A stretch of 64,000 nt of DNA, taken from DAOTKC01 sp035449045. GTDB taxonomy: Bacteria; Bacillota; Clostridia; Christensenellales; CAG-917. The notes under the pieces were generated by a model, which saw only the letters and a program-made list of their open reading frames with translations, searched no databases and was not told the origin of the DNA. Both the position numbers and the translations under genes were made by a program. This document shows positions 53,342-61,510 of this stretch, one piece after another. Within the stretch, counting starts at the first letter, position 1; each line of letters starts with the position of its first letter. The stretch spans positions 7,798-71,797 of the forward strand of contig DAOTKC010000004.1 in NCBI GenBank assembly GCA_035449045.1, read 5' to 3'.

Positions 53342-53460
53342 TGCTTCATCCCGATTCGCGGTTAGAAATTTTCAGAATGTTTGATTTATAAAAGGGAATA
53401 AGTTTAATAAGAAAAAAAATCTACAAGCCGAGATTAAGATTTGAGGTTTAGCCAAAAAAA

Positions 53461-54189
53461 TCAGTTCAGCACGTAGAGCTGTTTGTAGGGGTTTCTTGCG
53501 TTGGGGCGCAAAACAAAGAAATGGGAAGAAAGAATTTCCTCGGGTTTGAGATTAAACAAAGCAAAGTATTCGGATAAGAGAGATTCAAGGTAAAAAATAT
53601 CATCTTTGCCTGCATCAAAAACCGATACTTGCTTGGGAAGATTGGGAGGGAGGACGTCGGTTCTTAAATAGATTACACCGCCGTGCATACCCGTTCCGGT
53701 GAAGTTGCCCGCCACCGTTCCGTCTATGCCCAGTCCCAAAACCACTATCGTTCCGCCCGCCAGATATTCACCCAAAAACGAGCCTGTCTTACCTCCGATT
53801 ACGATTAAAGGTTTCTTGTCGGCGTATTCTTTGATATGAACGCCCGTTCTGTATCCGCTGTTTTCTTTAACGTAGATTTTTCCGCCGCGCATCGAATAGC
53901 CCAAAGCGTCTCCGACGGAGCCGTGTATGATAATATTGCCCTCGTTCATGGTATCTCCGACGGCGTCCTGAGCATTTCCTTTAACGGATATCTTTCCACC
54001 GTCAAGGTAAGCCCCCAAGGCGTTGCCGGGAGTCCCCGAGATTTCGACGTCGATATCCTTCATTCCGCTTCCGATAAACCTTTGTCCCAGGATTCCCGTT
54101 AAGGCAACGTTTGAAGTTCTCGGAACTCTTAAAAGAGAGTTAATCTCTTTTGAAGAAAGGGAAGAGCAATTGATAATTTGTTTTTCCAT
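53461..54189 (-). CDS. glutamate synthase GXGXG-domain subunit (archaeal/GlxC type)
   Basis: A 242-residue right-handed beta-helix protein, equivalent to the C-terminal GXGXG domain of large glutamate synthase. Repeated glycine turns are visible: GNALGAYLDGGKISVKG, GNAQDAVGDTMNEGNIIIHG and GDALGYSMRGGKIYVKEN. It packs against the FMN subunit and stabilises the tunnel for ammonia. The ATG at 54189 has AAAGGA upstream, preferred over the start six codons earlier. It is last in the three-gene operon. The TGA stop is followed at once by unrelated sequence. Codons look less C-rich than in neighbouring genes, a hint of transfer that I have not measured. Confidence 0.88.
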   Translation of the reverse strand: MEKQIINCSSLSSKEINSLLRVPRTSNVALTGILGQRFIGSGMKDIDVEISGTPGNALGAYLDGGKISVKGNAQDAVGDTMNEGNIIIHGSVGDALGYSMRGGKIYVKENSGYRTGVHIKEYADKKPLIVIGGKTGSFLGEYLAGGTIVVLGLGIDGTVAGNFTGTGMHGGVIYLRTDVLPPNLPKQVSVFDAGKDDIFYLESLLSEYFALFNLKPEEILSSHFFVLRPNARNPYKQLYVLN

Positions 54190-54215
54190 AGTATTTCCTT
54201 TTGACAATCGGTCGG

Positions 54216-55721
54216 CTATTCTCCCGCATGCATAATTCCCAAAATTTCAAGCTCTTTTTCCGTCATTCCTATGCCGCGCAGCATCAACCTGTTTCCTTTC
54301 AGCGCTTCAACCGAGTTTATTCCCATTCCGCCCATCATTTCCTGAAGTTCTCGCTTCCATGCGGTAATCAGATTGACCAGCCTTTCTTTTGCGGTCTCGG
54401 CATGCAATCTTGAAACGAGTTTGTCATTTTGGGTGGCTATTCCCCAGTTGCATTTGCCGCTGTGGCAGCTTCTGCAAAGATGGCATCCCATCGCGAGAAG
54501 AGCCGCCGTGCCAATATATACCGCATCCGCTCCGAGAGCTATTGCTTTTACTAAGTCGGCGCTGTTTCTGACGGAGCCGGCGACCACTAAAGACACCCGA
54601 TTGCGGATTCCTTCCTCTCTCAGTCTCATGTCGACGGAGGACAGCGCCGGTTCAATGGGTATTCCCACGTTATCTCTTATTCTGGTAGGCGCCGCGCCCG
54701 TTCCGCCGCGGTATCCGTCGATTGCGATGATATCGGCACCCGAACGGGCTATTCCGCTGGCGATAGCCGCCACGTTATGAACAGCGGCAACCTTAACTAT
54801 GACGGGTTTTTTGTAATCCACCGCTTCTTTGATGGAAAACACCAGTTGGCGCAAATCTTCTATCGAGTATATATCGTGATGAGGAGCGGGCGAAATAGCG
54901 TCGGTGCCTTCGGGAATCATTCTGGTCTCCGAAATGGCCGCTTTAACCTTCTCGCCGGGCAAGTGCCCTCCGATTCCGGGCTTGGCTCCCTGCCCGATTT
55001 TTATTTCTATTGCCGCCGCGTTGGAAAAATACTCCGTCTGAACTCCGAAGCGGCCGGACGCCACTTGAACTATGGTGTTTTTCCCATATTCATAAAAGTC
55101 TTTATAAAGCCCGCCTTCTCCGGTATTGTAGTAAATGCCGAGCTCTTTAGAGGCTTTAGCGAGGGCTTCGTGAGCATTATAGGAAATAGACCCGTAACTC
55201 ATGGCGGAGAACATAACGGGTATTTTCAAAGGAAGATAAACCGGAGTGTTGATTATAAGAGAACCATTCGGGTTTCGTTCGATTTTATCCGGCTTACCCC
55301 CGAGGAATACCCTTGTTTCCATGGGCTCTCTGAGCGGGTCTATCGAAGGGTTGGTTACTTGGGAGGCGTTTAGCAATATGCGGTCGAAATAGGTAGGATA
55401 TTCTTCGGGGTTTCCCATGCTCGAGAGAAGAACGCCGCCGCTTCCCGCTTGAAGATACAATTCCTTGATTGTCTTTTGAGACCAGTTAAAATTGTCCCTG
55501 AAGCAGTCGTCGCTCCTTACAATCTTTAGGGCGCGTTCGGGACAGGTGGCTACGCATCTGTGGCAATTAACGCACTGCGATTCGTCCGACAATATTCTGC
55601 TTCTACTATCGTTAAAGCGATGGACTCCGTTGCTACACTGCGCGACACAAACCCCGCAGACGGTGCAGCGAGTGTCGTTTCTGACTATTTCAAAACTTGG
55701 ATAAATGAAATTAACCGGCAT
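54216..55721 (-). CDS. ferredoxin-fused FMN glutamate synthase subunit
   Basis: A 501-residue protein. Two [4Fe-4S] motifs open it: CTVCGVCVAQC (residues 19-29) and CVNCHRCVATCP (residues 49-60). The rest is an FMN (beta/alpha)8 synthase domain: FSAMSYGSISYNAHEALAKA near 130, EIKIGQGAKPGIGGHLPG near 235, DGYRGGTGAAPT near 335, and a [3Fe-4S]-type CHLCRSCHSGKCNWG near 420. It would reduce 2-oxoglutarate plus ammonia to glutamate with electrons from ferredoxin. No NADPH-binding GltD subunit is nearby, in line with ferredoxin use. It is the middle gene of the operon. Confidence 0.93.
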   Translation of the reverse strand: MPVNFIYPSFEIVRNDTRCTVCGVCVAQCSNGVHRFNDSRSRILSDESQCVNCHRCVATCPERALKIVRSDDCFRDNFNWSQKTIKELYLQAGSGGVLLSSMGNPEEYPTYFDRILLNASQVTNPSIDPLREPMETRVFLGGKPDKIERNPNGSLIINTPVYLPLKIPVMFSAMSYGSISYNAHEALAKASKELGIYYNTGEGGLYKDFYEYGKNTIVQVASGRFGVQTEYFSNAAAIEIKIGQGAKPGIGGHLPGEKVKAAISETRMIPEGTDAISPAPHHDIYSIEDLRQLVFSIKEAVDYKKPVIVKVAAVHNVAAIASGIARSGADIIAIDGYRGGTGAAPTRIRDNVGIPIEPALSSVDMRLREEGIRNRVSLVVAGSVRNSADLVKAIALGADAVYIGTAALLAMGCHLCRSCHSGKCNWGIATQNDKLVSRLHAETAKERLVNLITAWKRELQEMMGGMGINSVEALKGNRLMLRGIGMTEKELEILGIMHAGE

Positions 55722-55779
55722 TTTTTTCTTTAGTTTCCCTTATTGTATCTGTTTGGTTATATCTATTGAGGTTAATGAC

Positions 55780-56874
55780 CTAGAGGGCGTCGGCATTATT
55801 AACCCTTATTACCACCGCTTCTCCTCCCATGGGAGAATATACCGAGTCTAAAGCGGGTTCAACCATTCTGACCGCCGCTTCTTCTGAGGAAATATAAACT
55901 CTGTCGCCCTTTTCCGCGACTATCATAGAGCGAAGCTTAAGGCGGTCGTTGAGCGCCATAACCCCTCCCGTAAACCCTACGATTATCGAGAAAGGTCCGG
56001 TAATCAATTCGCTGGGGAAAGTCTGCCTTAAATACGTCGCAACCTTTCTTCTGTCCTTGGGCATCGCTTCGATTGTTTTCCAGAAGGGCGCCGCGAATAT
56101 GCCGGCAATTTCCGACATATCCAGCCCGACTTTTCTGTTTAAGTAGTCCACCATGTAGGTGATTACTTCGGTATCGGTCTTAAGAGTGCATTTATATCCC
56201 TGCATTTCCATCGACTGTCTGTTGGTGTCGTAACTGGATATTTCTCCGTTGTGAACGGTGGTGTAGTCCAAGAGCGCAAAAGGATGAGCTCCGCCCCACC
56301 ATCCCGGGCTGTTGGTCGGATATCTTCCGTGTCCGGTAAAACAATATCCCTCGTATTCGTCGAGCAAATAAAAACGGCCTACGTCCTCGGGATATCCCAC
56401 TGCCTTAAACACGCCCATATTTTTGCCGGACGAAAAAATCTGAGCGCCGGCAACTTCGGAGTTGGTTTTCAGCACGAATCTTGCCACGAACTCCCTTTCG
56501 TCTGACTGGCTGTCCGCTAGTCTAGTCGGGAGAGGATATACGAAGTATCGCCAAATAAGAGGCTCGTTGGTTATCTCGGGAATTTTTTTCGTCGGGATTT
56601 TGGAAAGGTTGATGATGTCAAAAGACTCTTCGAGCAGCTTTTCGAAAACATATTTTGCATCCCTCGAGTCATAAAAAACGTGGAGGGCATAGTAGTCTTT
56701 ATACTCGGGGTATATTCCGTAGCCCGCAAAGCCGCCGCCGAGGCCGTTGCTCCGGTCTCTCATGACGGAAAGGATTTTGACTATCTCGCCGCCGTTAATC
56801 TTGCCTCCGGATTTGGAGATTATGCCGGCTACCGCGCAGCCGGCCAGTATTCTTATTTCACCTTCTTTCTTCAT
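55780..56874 (-). CDS. class II glutamine amidotransferase subunit of glutamate synthase (GltB1/GlxB type)
   Basis: A 364-residue Ntn-type amidotransferase that releases ammonia from glutamine. The landmarks are GHGRYPTNSPGWWGGAHPF near residue 183, TVHNGEISSYDTNR near 209, and KTDTEVITYMVDYL near 230. The catalytic Cys should be the mature N-terminus; here the candidate is Cys13 in LAGCAVAGII, so a 12-residue propeptide would have to be removed. In most archaeal-type members the Cys is residue 2. The ATG at 56874 is preceded by GGGAGCAAT. A strong promoter and a hairpin lie upstream. Confidence 0.88.
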   Translation of the reverse strand: MKKEGEIRILAGCAVAGIISKSGGKINGGEIVKILSVMRDRSNGLGGGFAGYGIYPEYKDYYALHVFYDSRDAKYVFEKLLEESFDIINLSKIPTKKIPEITNEPLIWRYFVYPLPTRLADSQSDEREFVARFVLKTNSEVAGAQIFSSGKNMGVFKAVGYPEDVGRFYLLDEYEGYCFTGHGRYPTNSPGWWGGAHPFALLDYTTVHNGEISSYDTNRQSMEMQGYKCTLKTDTEVITYMVDYLNRKVGLDMSEIAGIFAAPFWKTIEAMPKDRRKVATYLRQTFPSELITGPFSIIVGFTGGVMALNDRLKLRSMIVAEKGDRVYISSEEAAVRMVEPALDSVYSPMGGEAVVIRVNNADAL

Positions 56875-56889
56875 ATTGCTCCCAAAAAC

Positions 56890-56925
56890 AAAAAGAACGC
56901 CATCGGAAAAAACCGATAGCGCCTT
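56890..56925 (-). promoter_or_regulatory. attenuator-like hairpin in the glutamate synthase leader
   Basis: On the minus strand a stem CGC-TATCGG/CCGAT-GCG with one mismatch (56898-56906, 56913-56921) and a six-T loop is followed by TTCTTTTTG and TTTTTGGG, just before the ribosome-binding site. It resembles an intrinsic terminator inside the leader, about 10 bases after the predicted start. No alternative pairing partner was found, so how it would be relieved is unknown. Confidence 0.6.
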
Positions 56926-56938
56926 TGCTATTTACAAA

Positions 56939-56967
56939 ATAATACAAGGGAAAGAAAACCGTGTCAA
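56939..56967 (-). promoter_or_regulatory. promoter of the glutamate synthase operon
   Basis: Minus strand: perfect -35 TTGACA (56962-56967), 17-base spacer, -10 TATTAT (56939-56944). It is among the strongest in the window. The spacer 56968-57128 towards proS shows no gene. Confidence 0.8.
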
Positions 56968-57128
56968 CAATTTTTTATCTAAGACGAAAAGACAAGGCTA
57001 TTAACTCGAGGTAATAGCAGAGGTCGTGTCAAGGCTGCTCGCAGATTGGCGACGAGTTATATGCAATAGCAACGCATAATCGAAAACTTGTGCCAAATTA
57101 TGCAATGCGGAAAACCTTTGATAAAAAT

Positions 57129-57157
57129 TTGATTTATATCGGGCGTTAGGCTATAAT
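57129..57157 (+). promoter_or_regulatory. proS promoter
   Basis: -35 TTGATT (57129-57134), 17-base spacer, -10 TATAAT (57152-57157). The leader before the proS ATG is about 24 bases. Confidence 0.7.
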
Positions 57158-57187
57158 ATTAGGCAATATTGATTGCGAGGTTTTACT

Positions 57188-58912
57188 ATGCTGCTTTCCA
57201 AGCTGGTGGGCGAACGGATAAAAGAGACTCCCTCCGACGTAAAAATAAAGAGCCACGCGCTGCTTCTTCGTGCGGGATTTATTAAACCCGTTGCCAACGG
57301 CATTTTCTCGCTGACCATGCCCGGCCAGCTTATGGTGCAAAATATTGAAGCCATAATCCGCGACGAAATGAACAAAATCGACGGTCAAGAGGTCAAGTTT
57401 CCCGTCGTCATGCCGCGCGAGCTTTGGGAAAGTTCGGGGCGCTACAACACCATCGGAAGCGAGATGGCGCGCTTCAAAGACAGAAACGGCAAGGACATGC
57501 TTTTGGGAATGACGCACGAGGAGGCCGCCGTTCACCTCGTCAAAAACACCGTGTCGAGCTATAATCAGCTCCCATTCATGATTTATCAAATTCAAACCAA
57601 GTTCCGCGACGAGCCGCGTTGCCGCGGCGGGCTTATCCGCGTCCGCGAATTCACGATGAAGGACGCCTACTCCTTCCACATGACGCGCGAATGTTTGGAA
57701 AAATACTATGACAAATGCCACACCGCCTACGAAAATATATTCAGGCGGATAGGCTTGAAGCGCTTCATTTCCGTCAAGTCCGACAGCGGCATGATGGGCG
57801 GCAGTATAGCGCACGAGTTCATGCTTTTATCGAAAGCGGGCGAGGATACTATCGCCATCTGCGAAAAGTGCGGCTACCGTGCCAACCTCGAAGTCGCGAC
57901 CGCCGTCCGTCCGTCCGTCGATTTCGGCGCCGGCGTCGAAACCGCCCAAGAGGTCTTTACCGGCGACGCCAAGGAGATTGCCGAGGTGGCAGAGTATCTC
58001 GGTGTGCCCGCTTATCGCACGATAAAGGCGGTAGTATTCGCGGCAAAAGGCGAAAAAGGTATTATTTTAGCCTTCATAAGAGGCGACCTCGAGATAAACG
58101 AGGCCAAACTCAGAAAGGCGTCGGGCAAAAACATCATCCCATGGGACGGCGGCGGCGAAGAGGGGCTTTTTGCGGGCAACATCGGGCCGATGGGTTTAAG
58201 CGGCAATATCGAGGTTTATTTCGACGAATCCTTGCGCGGCGCTTTCAACATGGTGGCGGGCGCCAACCGCGCGGACTATCATATTAAGGGCGTCAAAGTC
58301 GGCCGTGACTTTGCGCCCAAGACCTTCGTGGAAATCGCCAAAGTGCGGGAGGGCGACTTTTGTCCGGTCTGCGGCGCGCCGCTCACGCTTGAAAACGGCA
58401 TAGAAATCGGCAATATCTTCCAGCTCGGCACAAAATACACAGAGGCAATGGATATGACGGTCTTGAACGAAAAAGGCGCCGCCGTCCATCCCATAATGGG
58501 TTGCTACGGCATCGGGGTGGGACGCGCCGTCGCCGCCGTAGCCGAAGAGAGCAACGACGATTTCGGCATGATTCTGCCCATGACCGTCGCACCCTTCAAG
58601 GTGCATATCACCGCGCTCAGAATAGACGATGCGGCCGTGGAAAAAGCGGCGTTTGCCCTCTGCGAAAACCTCAAGGCGGCGGGTGTCAGCGTCATTTTAG
58701 ACGACAGAACGAACGTATCGAACGGCGTCAAATTCGCCGACGCCGACCTTATGGGAATGCCCATTCGCGTCGTGGTAAGCCCGCGTTCAGTGGCCGCCGG
58801 CGAGATTGAAATCGTGATGCGTAAAAACAAGAATACGACAAAATGCGAGCTTAATAGTGCCGTTTCGACGATAAAAACAATTATTTCGGACGAAATGCAA
58901 GCGCTTTCATAA
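57188..58912 (+). CDS. proS: prolyl-tRNA synthetase (bacterial type with editing insert)
   Basis: A 574-residue class II synthetase. Motif 2 is around FRDEPRCRGGLIRVREFTMKDAYSF-type sequence near residues 140-160, and motif 3 is GCYGIGVGRAVAAVAEES near 437. Between them, about residues 215-380, lies the INS domain that deacylates Ala-tRNA-Pro (AYRTIKAVVFAAKG and GANRADYHIKGVKVGRDF). The anticodon-binding domain is C-terminal. The ATG at 57188 with GAGG upstream is preferred to a TTG five codons earlier. Its TAA overlaps the ATG of the uracil-glycosylase frame by one base. Confidence 0.95.
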   Translation: MLLSKLVGERIKETPSDVKIKSHALLLRAGFIKPVANGIFSLTMPGQLMVQNIEAIIRDEMNKIDGQEVKFPVVMPRELWESSGRYNTIGSEMARFKDRNGKDMLLGMTHEEAAVHLVKNTVSSYNQLPFMIYQIQTKFRDEPRCRGGLIRVREFTMKDAYSFHMTRECLEKYYDKCHTAYENIFRRIGLKRFISVKSDSGMMGGSIAHEFMLLSKAGEDTIAICEKCGYRANLEVATAVRPSVDFGAGVETAQEVFTGDAKEIAEVAEYLGVPAYRTIKAVVFAAKGEKGIILAFIRGDLEINEAKLRKASGKNIIPWDGGGEEGLFAGNIGPMGLSGNIEVYFDESLRGAFNMVAGANRADYHIKGVKVGRDFAPKTFVEIAKVREGDFCPVCGAPLTLENGIEIGNIFQLGTKYTEAMDMTVLNEKGAAVHPIMGCYGIGVGRAVAAVAEESNDDFGMILPMTVAPFKVHITALRIDDAAVEKAAFALCENLKAAGVSVILDDRTNVSNGVKFADADLMGMPIRVVVSPRSVAAGEIEIVMRKNKNTTKCELNSAVSTIKTIISDEMQALS

Positions 58913-58974
58913 TGGTAAACATAGGAAATTCATGAGACGAAATACTATACGCTGACTTCCGTTCCGATAAATAC
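58912..58974 (+). other. conserved N-terminal coding segment of ung interrupted by an in-frame TGA
   Basis: From the ATG that overlaps the proS stop (TAATG), the frame reads MVNIGNS, then TGA at 58933-58935, then DEILYADFRSDKY and continues without a break into the glycosylase frame. Clostridial and related uracil glycosylases begin N-D-W-D-E-(I/V)-L, so the TGA stands exactly where Trp (TGG) is expected. The sequence after the TGA is still well conserved, pointing to a single recent G-to-A change, a sequencing error, or a recoded UGA. Confidence 0.8.
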
Positions 58975-59577
58975 GTGAGGCTTAGGGAGTCGCTTGTCGC
59001 CGAGTATAGGTCGGGCAAGGTCTATCCGCCCGCCGACATGATTTACCGTGCCTTGAAGCTGACGCCCTACGAAGAGGTCAAGGCCGTCATTTTGGGGCAG
59101 GATCCCTACCACGGTGCGGGGCAGGCGCACGGGCTTTGCTTTTCGGTGCCCGAAGGCATAGAATGCCCGCCCTCGCTCATCAACATTTTCAAAGAGCTGG
59201 AATCCGACCTGAAAATCAGCGCGCCGCGCTCGGGCAACCTCGAGAAATGGGCGAAGGAAGGAGTGCTGCTTTTGAACGCCTCGCTGACGGTGCGCGCCGG
59301 CCAGCCTATGTCCCACGCCAAGCTGGGCTGGGAGGCTTTGACCGACGCCATAATTTCTAAATTAAATTTAAGGAAGCAGCCGCTCGTCTTCATTCTTTGG
59401 GGTGCTTTCGCGAGAAGCAAAAAGATGCTCATCACCCTTCCCCATCATTTGATTTTGGAATCGGCGCATCCCTCGCCGCTCTCGGCGCACAACGGCTTTT
59501 TCGGCTCTCGGCCTTTTTCCAAGACCAACGATTTTCTCATTAAGAACAATATATTCCCCATTGACTGGCGCTTGTAG
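58975..59577 (+). CDS. ung: uracil-DNA glycosylase, N-terminally shortened open frame
   Basis: A 200-residue family 1 glycosylase that excises uracil from DNA. The catalytic Asp is in VILGQDPYHGAGQAHGL, the Asn strand is LLLNASLTV, and the DNA-intercalation loop is SAHPSPLSAHNGFFGSRPF. All active-site parts are present. The open frame begins at a GTG with no ribosome-binding site, whereas the natural start is the ATG at 58912, 21 codons upstream and translationally coupled to proS. A TGA at codon 8 of that frame breaks it. If only the GTG form is made, the first helix of the fold is missing, so activity is doubtful. Confidence 0.85.
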   Translation: MRLRESLVAEYRSGKVYPPADMIYRALKLTPYEEVKAVILGQDPYHGAGQAHGLCFSVPEGIECPPSLINIFKELESDLKISAPRSGNLEKWAKEGVLLLNASLTVRAGQPMSHAKLGWEALTDAIISKLNLRKQPLVFILWGAFARSKKMLITLPHHLILESAHPSPLSAHNGFFGSRPFSKTNDFLIKNNIFPIDWRL

Positions 59578-59704
59578 TTATATGCCGCAAGAAGATATTT
59601 AGCCGCGCAATGAAACTCCCTCCGCATTTTGTCTAGTGCTTTATATTGTCAGTAACCTTTTTCAAATAATGCGTTAAAAGATTGAATAAAAAGCAGTCGA
59701 ATAA

Positions 59705-59754
59705 TGTTTCACAAATGTTTCACAAGGCAAAAAATGTTTCACGAAATGTTTCAC
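59705..59754 (+). promoter_or_regulatory. four parS half-sites in the ParB-gene promoter
   Basis: TGTTTCAC occurs at 59705-59712, 59716-59723, 59735-59742 and 59747-59754, all in the same orientation and spaced 11, 19 and 12 bases. Each is exactly half of the parS consensus. The fourth overlaps the -35 element, so binding by the ParB-family protein would be expected to repress its own gene. Confidence 0.75.
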
Positions 59755-59778
59755 AAACATTATCTATCATGTTATAAT
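59750..59778 (+). promoter_or_regulatory. promoter of the ParB-family gene
   Basis: -35 TTCACA (59750-59755, inside the fourth half-site), 17-base spacer, -10 TATAAT (59773-59778). The leader is about 23 bases with AAGGAGG. Confidence 0.75.
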
Positions 59779-59807
59779 CATTCTAGCAAGTTTCTAAGGA
59801 GGAAAAT

Positions 59808-60635
59808 ATGTCGGATTTTTTTGAGGATAACGCGGGAGGGAGCATTGTAAATTTAGCGATTGACCTCATCGATGCCAACCCCGAACAGGCAAGAAAAAAT
59901 TTCGACGATGAAAAACTCTCCGAACTTGCCTCTTCCATCAAGAGCGTGGGCGTGTTGAATCCGATTTTGGTCTACCGCGAGGGCGACAGGTTCACCATCA
60001 TCGCGGGCGAGCGAAGATACCGCGCCTGCAAAAAGCTGGGGCTGACTGCCATTCCCGCCATAATCCACGAGGCCGACGAGCGTGAGTCGAGCAAAAAGTC
60101 GCTCATCGAAAACCTGCAGCGCGAGGATTTAAATCCCATCGAGGCAGCCGAGGCAATCTCCGACCTTATAGAGAAAAATAAGATGACGCAGGACGAGGTC
60201 GCGAGAGAAATAGGCAAGGCGCGCTCCACCGTCACCAACCTTTTAAGGCTTTTGATGCTTCCCGTCGAGGTCATCGACATGGTCAGAAACCGCGAGCTTT
60301 CGGCCGGCCACGCCAGATGCTTGGTCGTCATCGACGACAAGGACGTTTTAATCTCCTTCGCCAAAATGGCGGTGTCGGGCAAGCTTTCCGTCCACGACCT
60401 AGAAACACGGGTTAAGCTCTACTTCACGAGGAAACAGATTCCGCAGGGCCCTCGCGCCGGCAAGCCCGCCCAAAGCCGCGAGCTCAAAGAGCTCGTCAGC
60501 GATATGAAGCGCATCTTCGCCACCAAAGTGAAAGTGGTCGGCAACGATAAAAAGGGCAGAATTTACATAGACTATTTTTCCGCCGACGACCTTCAGCGGA
60601 TTTACGAGCTTATGCAGATTCTAAAGCAGGATTAA
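59808..60635 (+). CDS. parB: ParB/Noc family chromosome-partition protein
   Basis: A 275-residue CTP-dependent DNA clamp. The N-terminal CTP-binding domain shows NPEQARKNFDDEKL, the C-motif region GVLNPILVYREGDRFTIIAGERRYRACKKLGL (described in parts: GVLNPILV and GERRYRA near residues 47-70) and ENLQREDLNPIEAA near 100. A helix-turn-helix (MTQDEVAREIGKARSTVTNLL) follows near 125 and a C-terminal dimer domain ends the protein. No ParA/Soj gene is adjacent. It sits directly before rsmG, the place taken by noc in Bacillus, so Noc is the alternative; the TGTTTCAC sites in its promoter and the parS cluster favour ParB. Confidence 0.9.
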   Translation: MSDFFEDNAGGSIVNLAIDLIDANPEQARKNFDDEKLSELASSIKSVGVLNPILVYREGDRFTIIAGERRYRACKKLGLTAIPAIIHEADERESSKKSLIENLQREDLNPIEAAEAISDLIEKNKMTQDEVAREIGKARSTVTNLLRLLMLPVEVIDMVRNRELSAGHARCLVVIDDKDVLISFAKMAVSGKLSVHDLETRVKLYFTRKQIPQGPRAGKPAQSRELKELVSDMKRIFATKVKVVGNDKKGRIYIDYFSADDLQRIYELMQILKQD

Positions 60636-60669
60636 ATTTTTGGCGGGGCGCCATAAAATTTCGGGACAA

Positions 60670-61389
60670 ATGCAAAAACTTGAAGAACTTAAAATAGCGG
60701 CTAATGCGCTCGGACTCGAAACAGACAACGGCGCGGCGGCCGCTTTTATTGATTTTTACCATCTTGTGATAAGCTATAACGAAAAAGTCAACTTAACTTC
60801 GATAACCGACCCCCTTGAGTTTGAAATAAAGCATTTCGTAGACAGCATAGCCGCCGCGCCCTATTTGAGCGAGAGCGCCAAAATAATCGACGTCGGAAGC
60901 GGCGCGGGATTTCCCGCCGTTCCTTTAAAAATTCTCCGCCCCGACCTTGAGGTATTAATGCTGGACTGTCTCAAAAAGCGTGTCGATTTTTTAGATTTAG
61001 TAATAAAGAGCCTTAAGCTAAAGAACGTCGCCGCCGTCCACGCTCGCGCCGAGGACGCCGCGAAAGGCGCTCTTCGCGAGTCCTTCGACGCCGCGCTTGC
61101 GAGGGCGGTGGGCGGACTTCCCACCATCATGGAATATTCCGCGCCCTATATAAAGTCGGGCGGGAAGTTTATTGCCTACAAGACCTCCGCCGACGAACTT
61201 ATCGGCTCGGAGGCCGCAGCTAAGGAGCTGGGACTCGCTTTTTCGGCCGCTCCCGCCTATACCCTTCCCGACGGCTCCGCCCGCACTCTCTTTATTTTTG
61301 AAAAGACCGCGCCGACGCCCAAGAAATATCCGAGAGCGGGCAATAAGCCGAAAACACAGCCAATCGGCAAAGCGGCTTACACCAAATGA
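60670..61389 (+). CDS. rsmG: 16S rRNA (guanine527-N7)-methyltransferase
   Basis: A 239-residue SAM-dependent methyltransferase (GidB). NEKVNLTSITDPLEFEIKHF near residue 37 and the SAM-binding IIDVGSGAGFPAVPLKI near 74 are hallmarks; RAVGGLPTIMEY follows near 144. It methylates G527 of 16S rRNA; loss gives low-level streptomycin resistance. I choose the ATG at 60670, matching family N-termini; a TTG at 60640 would add ten residues. The C-terminus (TPKKYPRAGNKPKTQPIG) is a basic extension. It lies 34 bases after parB. Confidence 0.93.
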   Translation: MQKLEELKIAANALGLETDNGAAAAFIDFYHLVISYNEKVNLTSITDPLEFEIKHFVDSIAAAPYLSESAKIIDVGSGAGFPAVPLKILRPDLEVLMLDCLKKRVDFLDLVIKSLKLKNVAAVHARAEDAAKGALRESFDAALARAVGGLPTIMEYSAPYIKSGGKFIAYKTSADELIGSEAAAKELGLAFSAAPAYTLPDGSARTLFIFEKTAPTPKKYPRAGNKPKTQPIGKAAYTK

Positions 61390-61458
61390 ATAATGAATAA
61401 TGAGTAACCGTGAATCCGGCTTCGCCGAATTAATAATTATTAATGAATAACTGTGGAT
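61387..61458 (+). repeat. dispersed intergenic repeat, AT-rich arm only
   Basis: TGAATAATGAATAATGAG, CCGGCTTCGCCGAATTAATA and ATTATTAATGAATAACTGTG form an inverted pair of the ATTATTCATTATT tract around CCGGCTTCGCCG. It includes TGTGGATAA, a perfect DnaA-box sequence, just before the terminator. Confidence 0.7.
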
Positions 61459-61485
61459 AAAAAAAGCCCGAAGAGGGCTTTTTGT
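61455..61485 (+). terminator. parB-rsmG terminator
   Basis: Stem AAAAGCCC/GGGCTTTT with a GAAGA-type loop and a T-run. Confidence 0.85.
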
Positions 61486-61510
61486 TTGCTGAAAACGCAG
61501 CGGCTAGCTT

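Noticed and set aside
57129..57187. T-box leaders before argS, gltX or proS
   Set aside because: The leaders are too short (about 24 bases for proS) and lack the T-box sequence.
58933..58935. Genome-wide reassignment of UGA to Trp
   Set aside because: Many genes end correctly on TGA: lplA (overlapping lpdA), the Fn3 gene (ATGA overlap), glycerate kinase (directly before its terminator), rpmH and others. All core genes use TGG for Trp.
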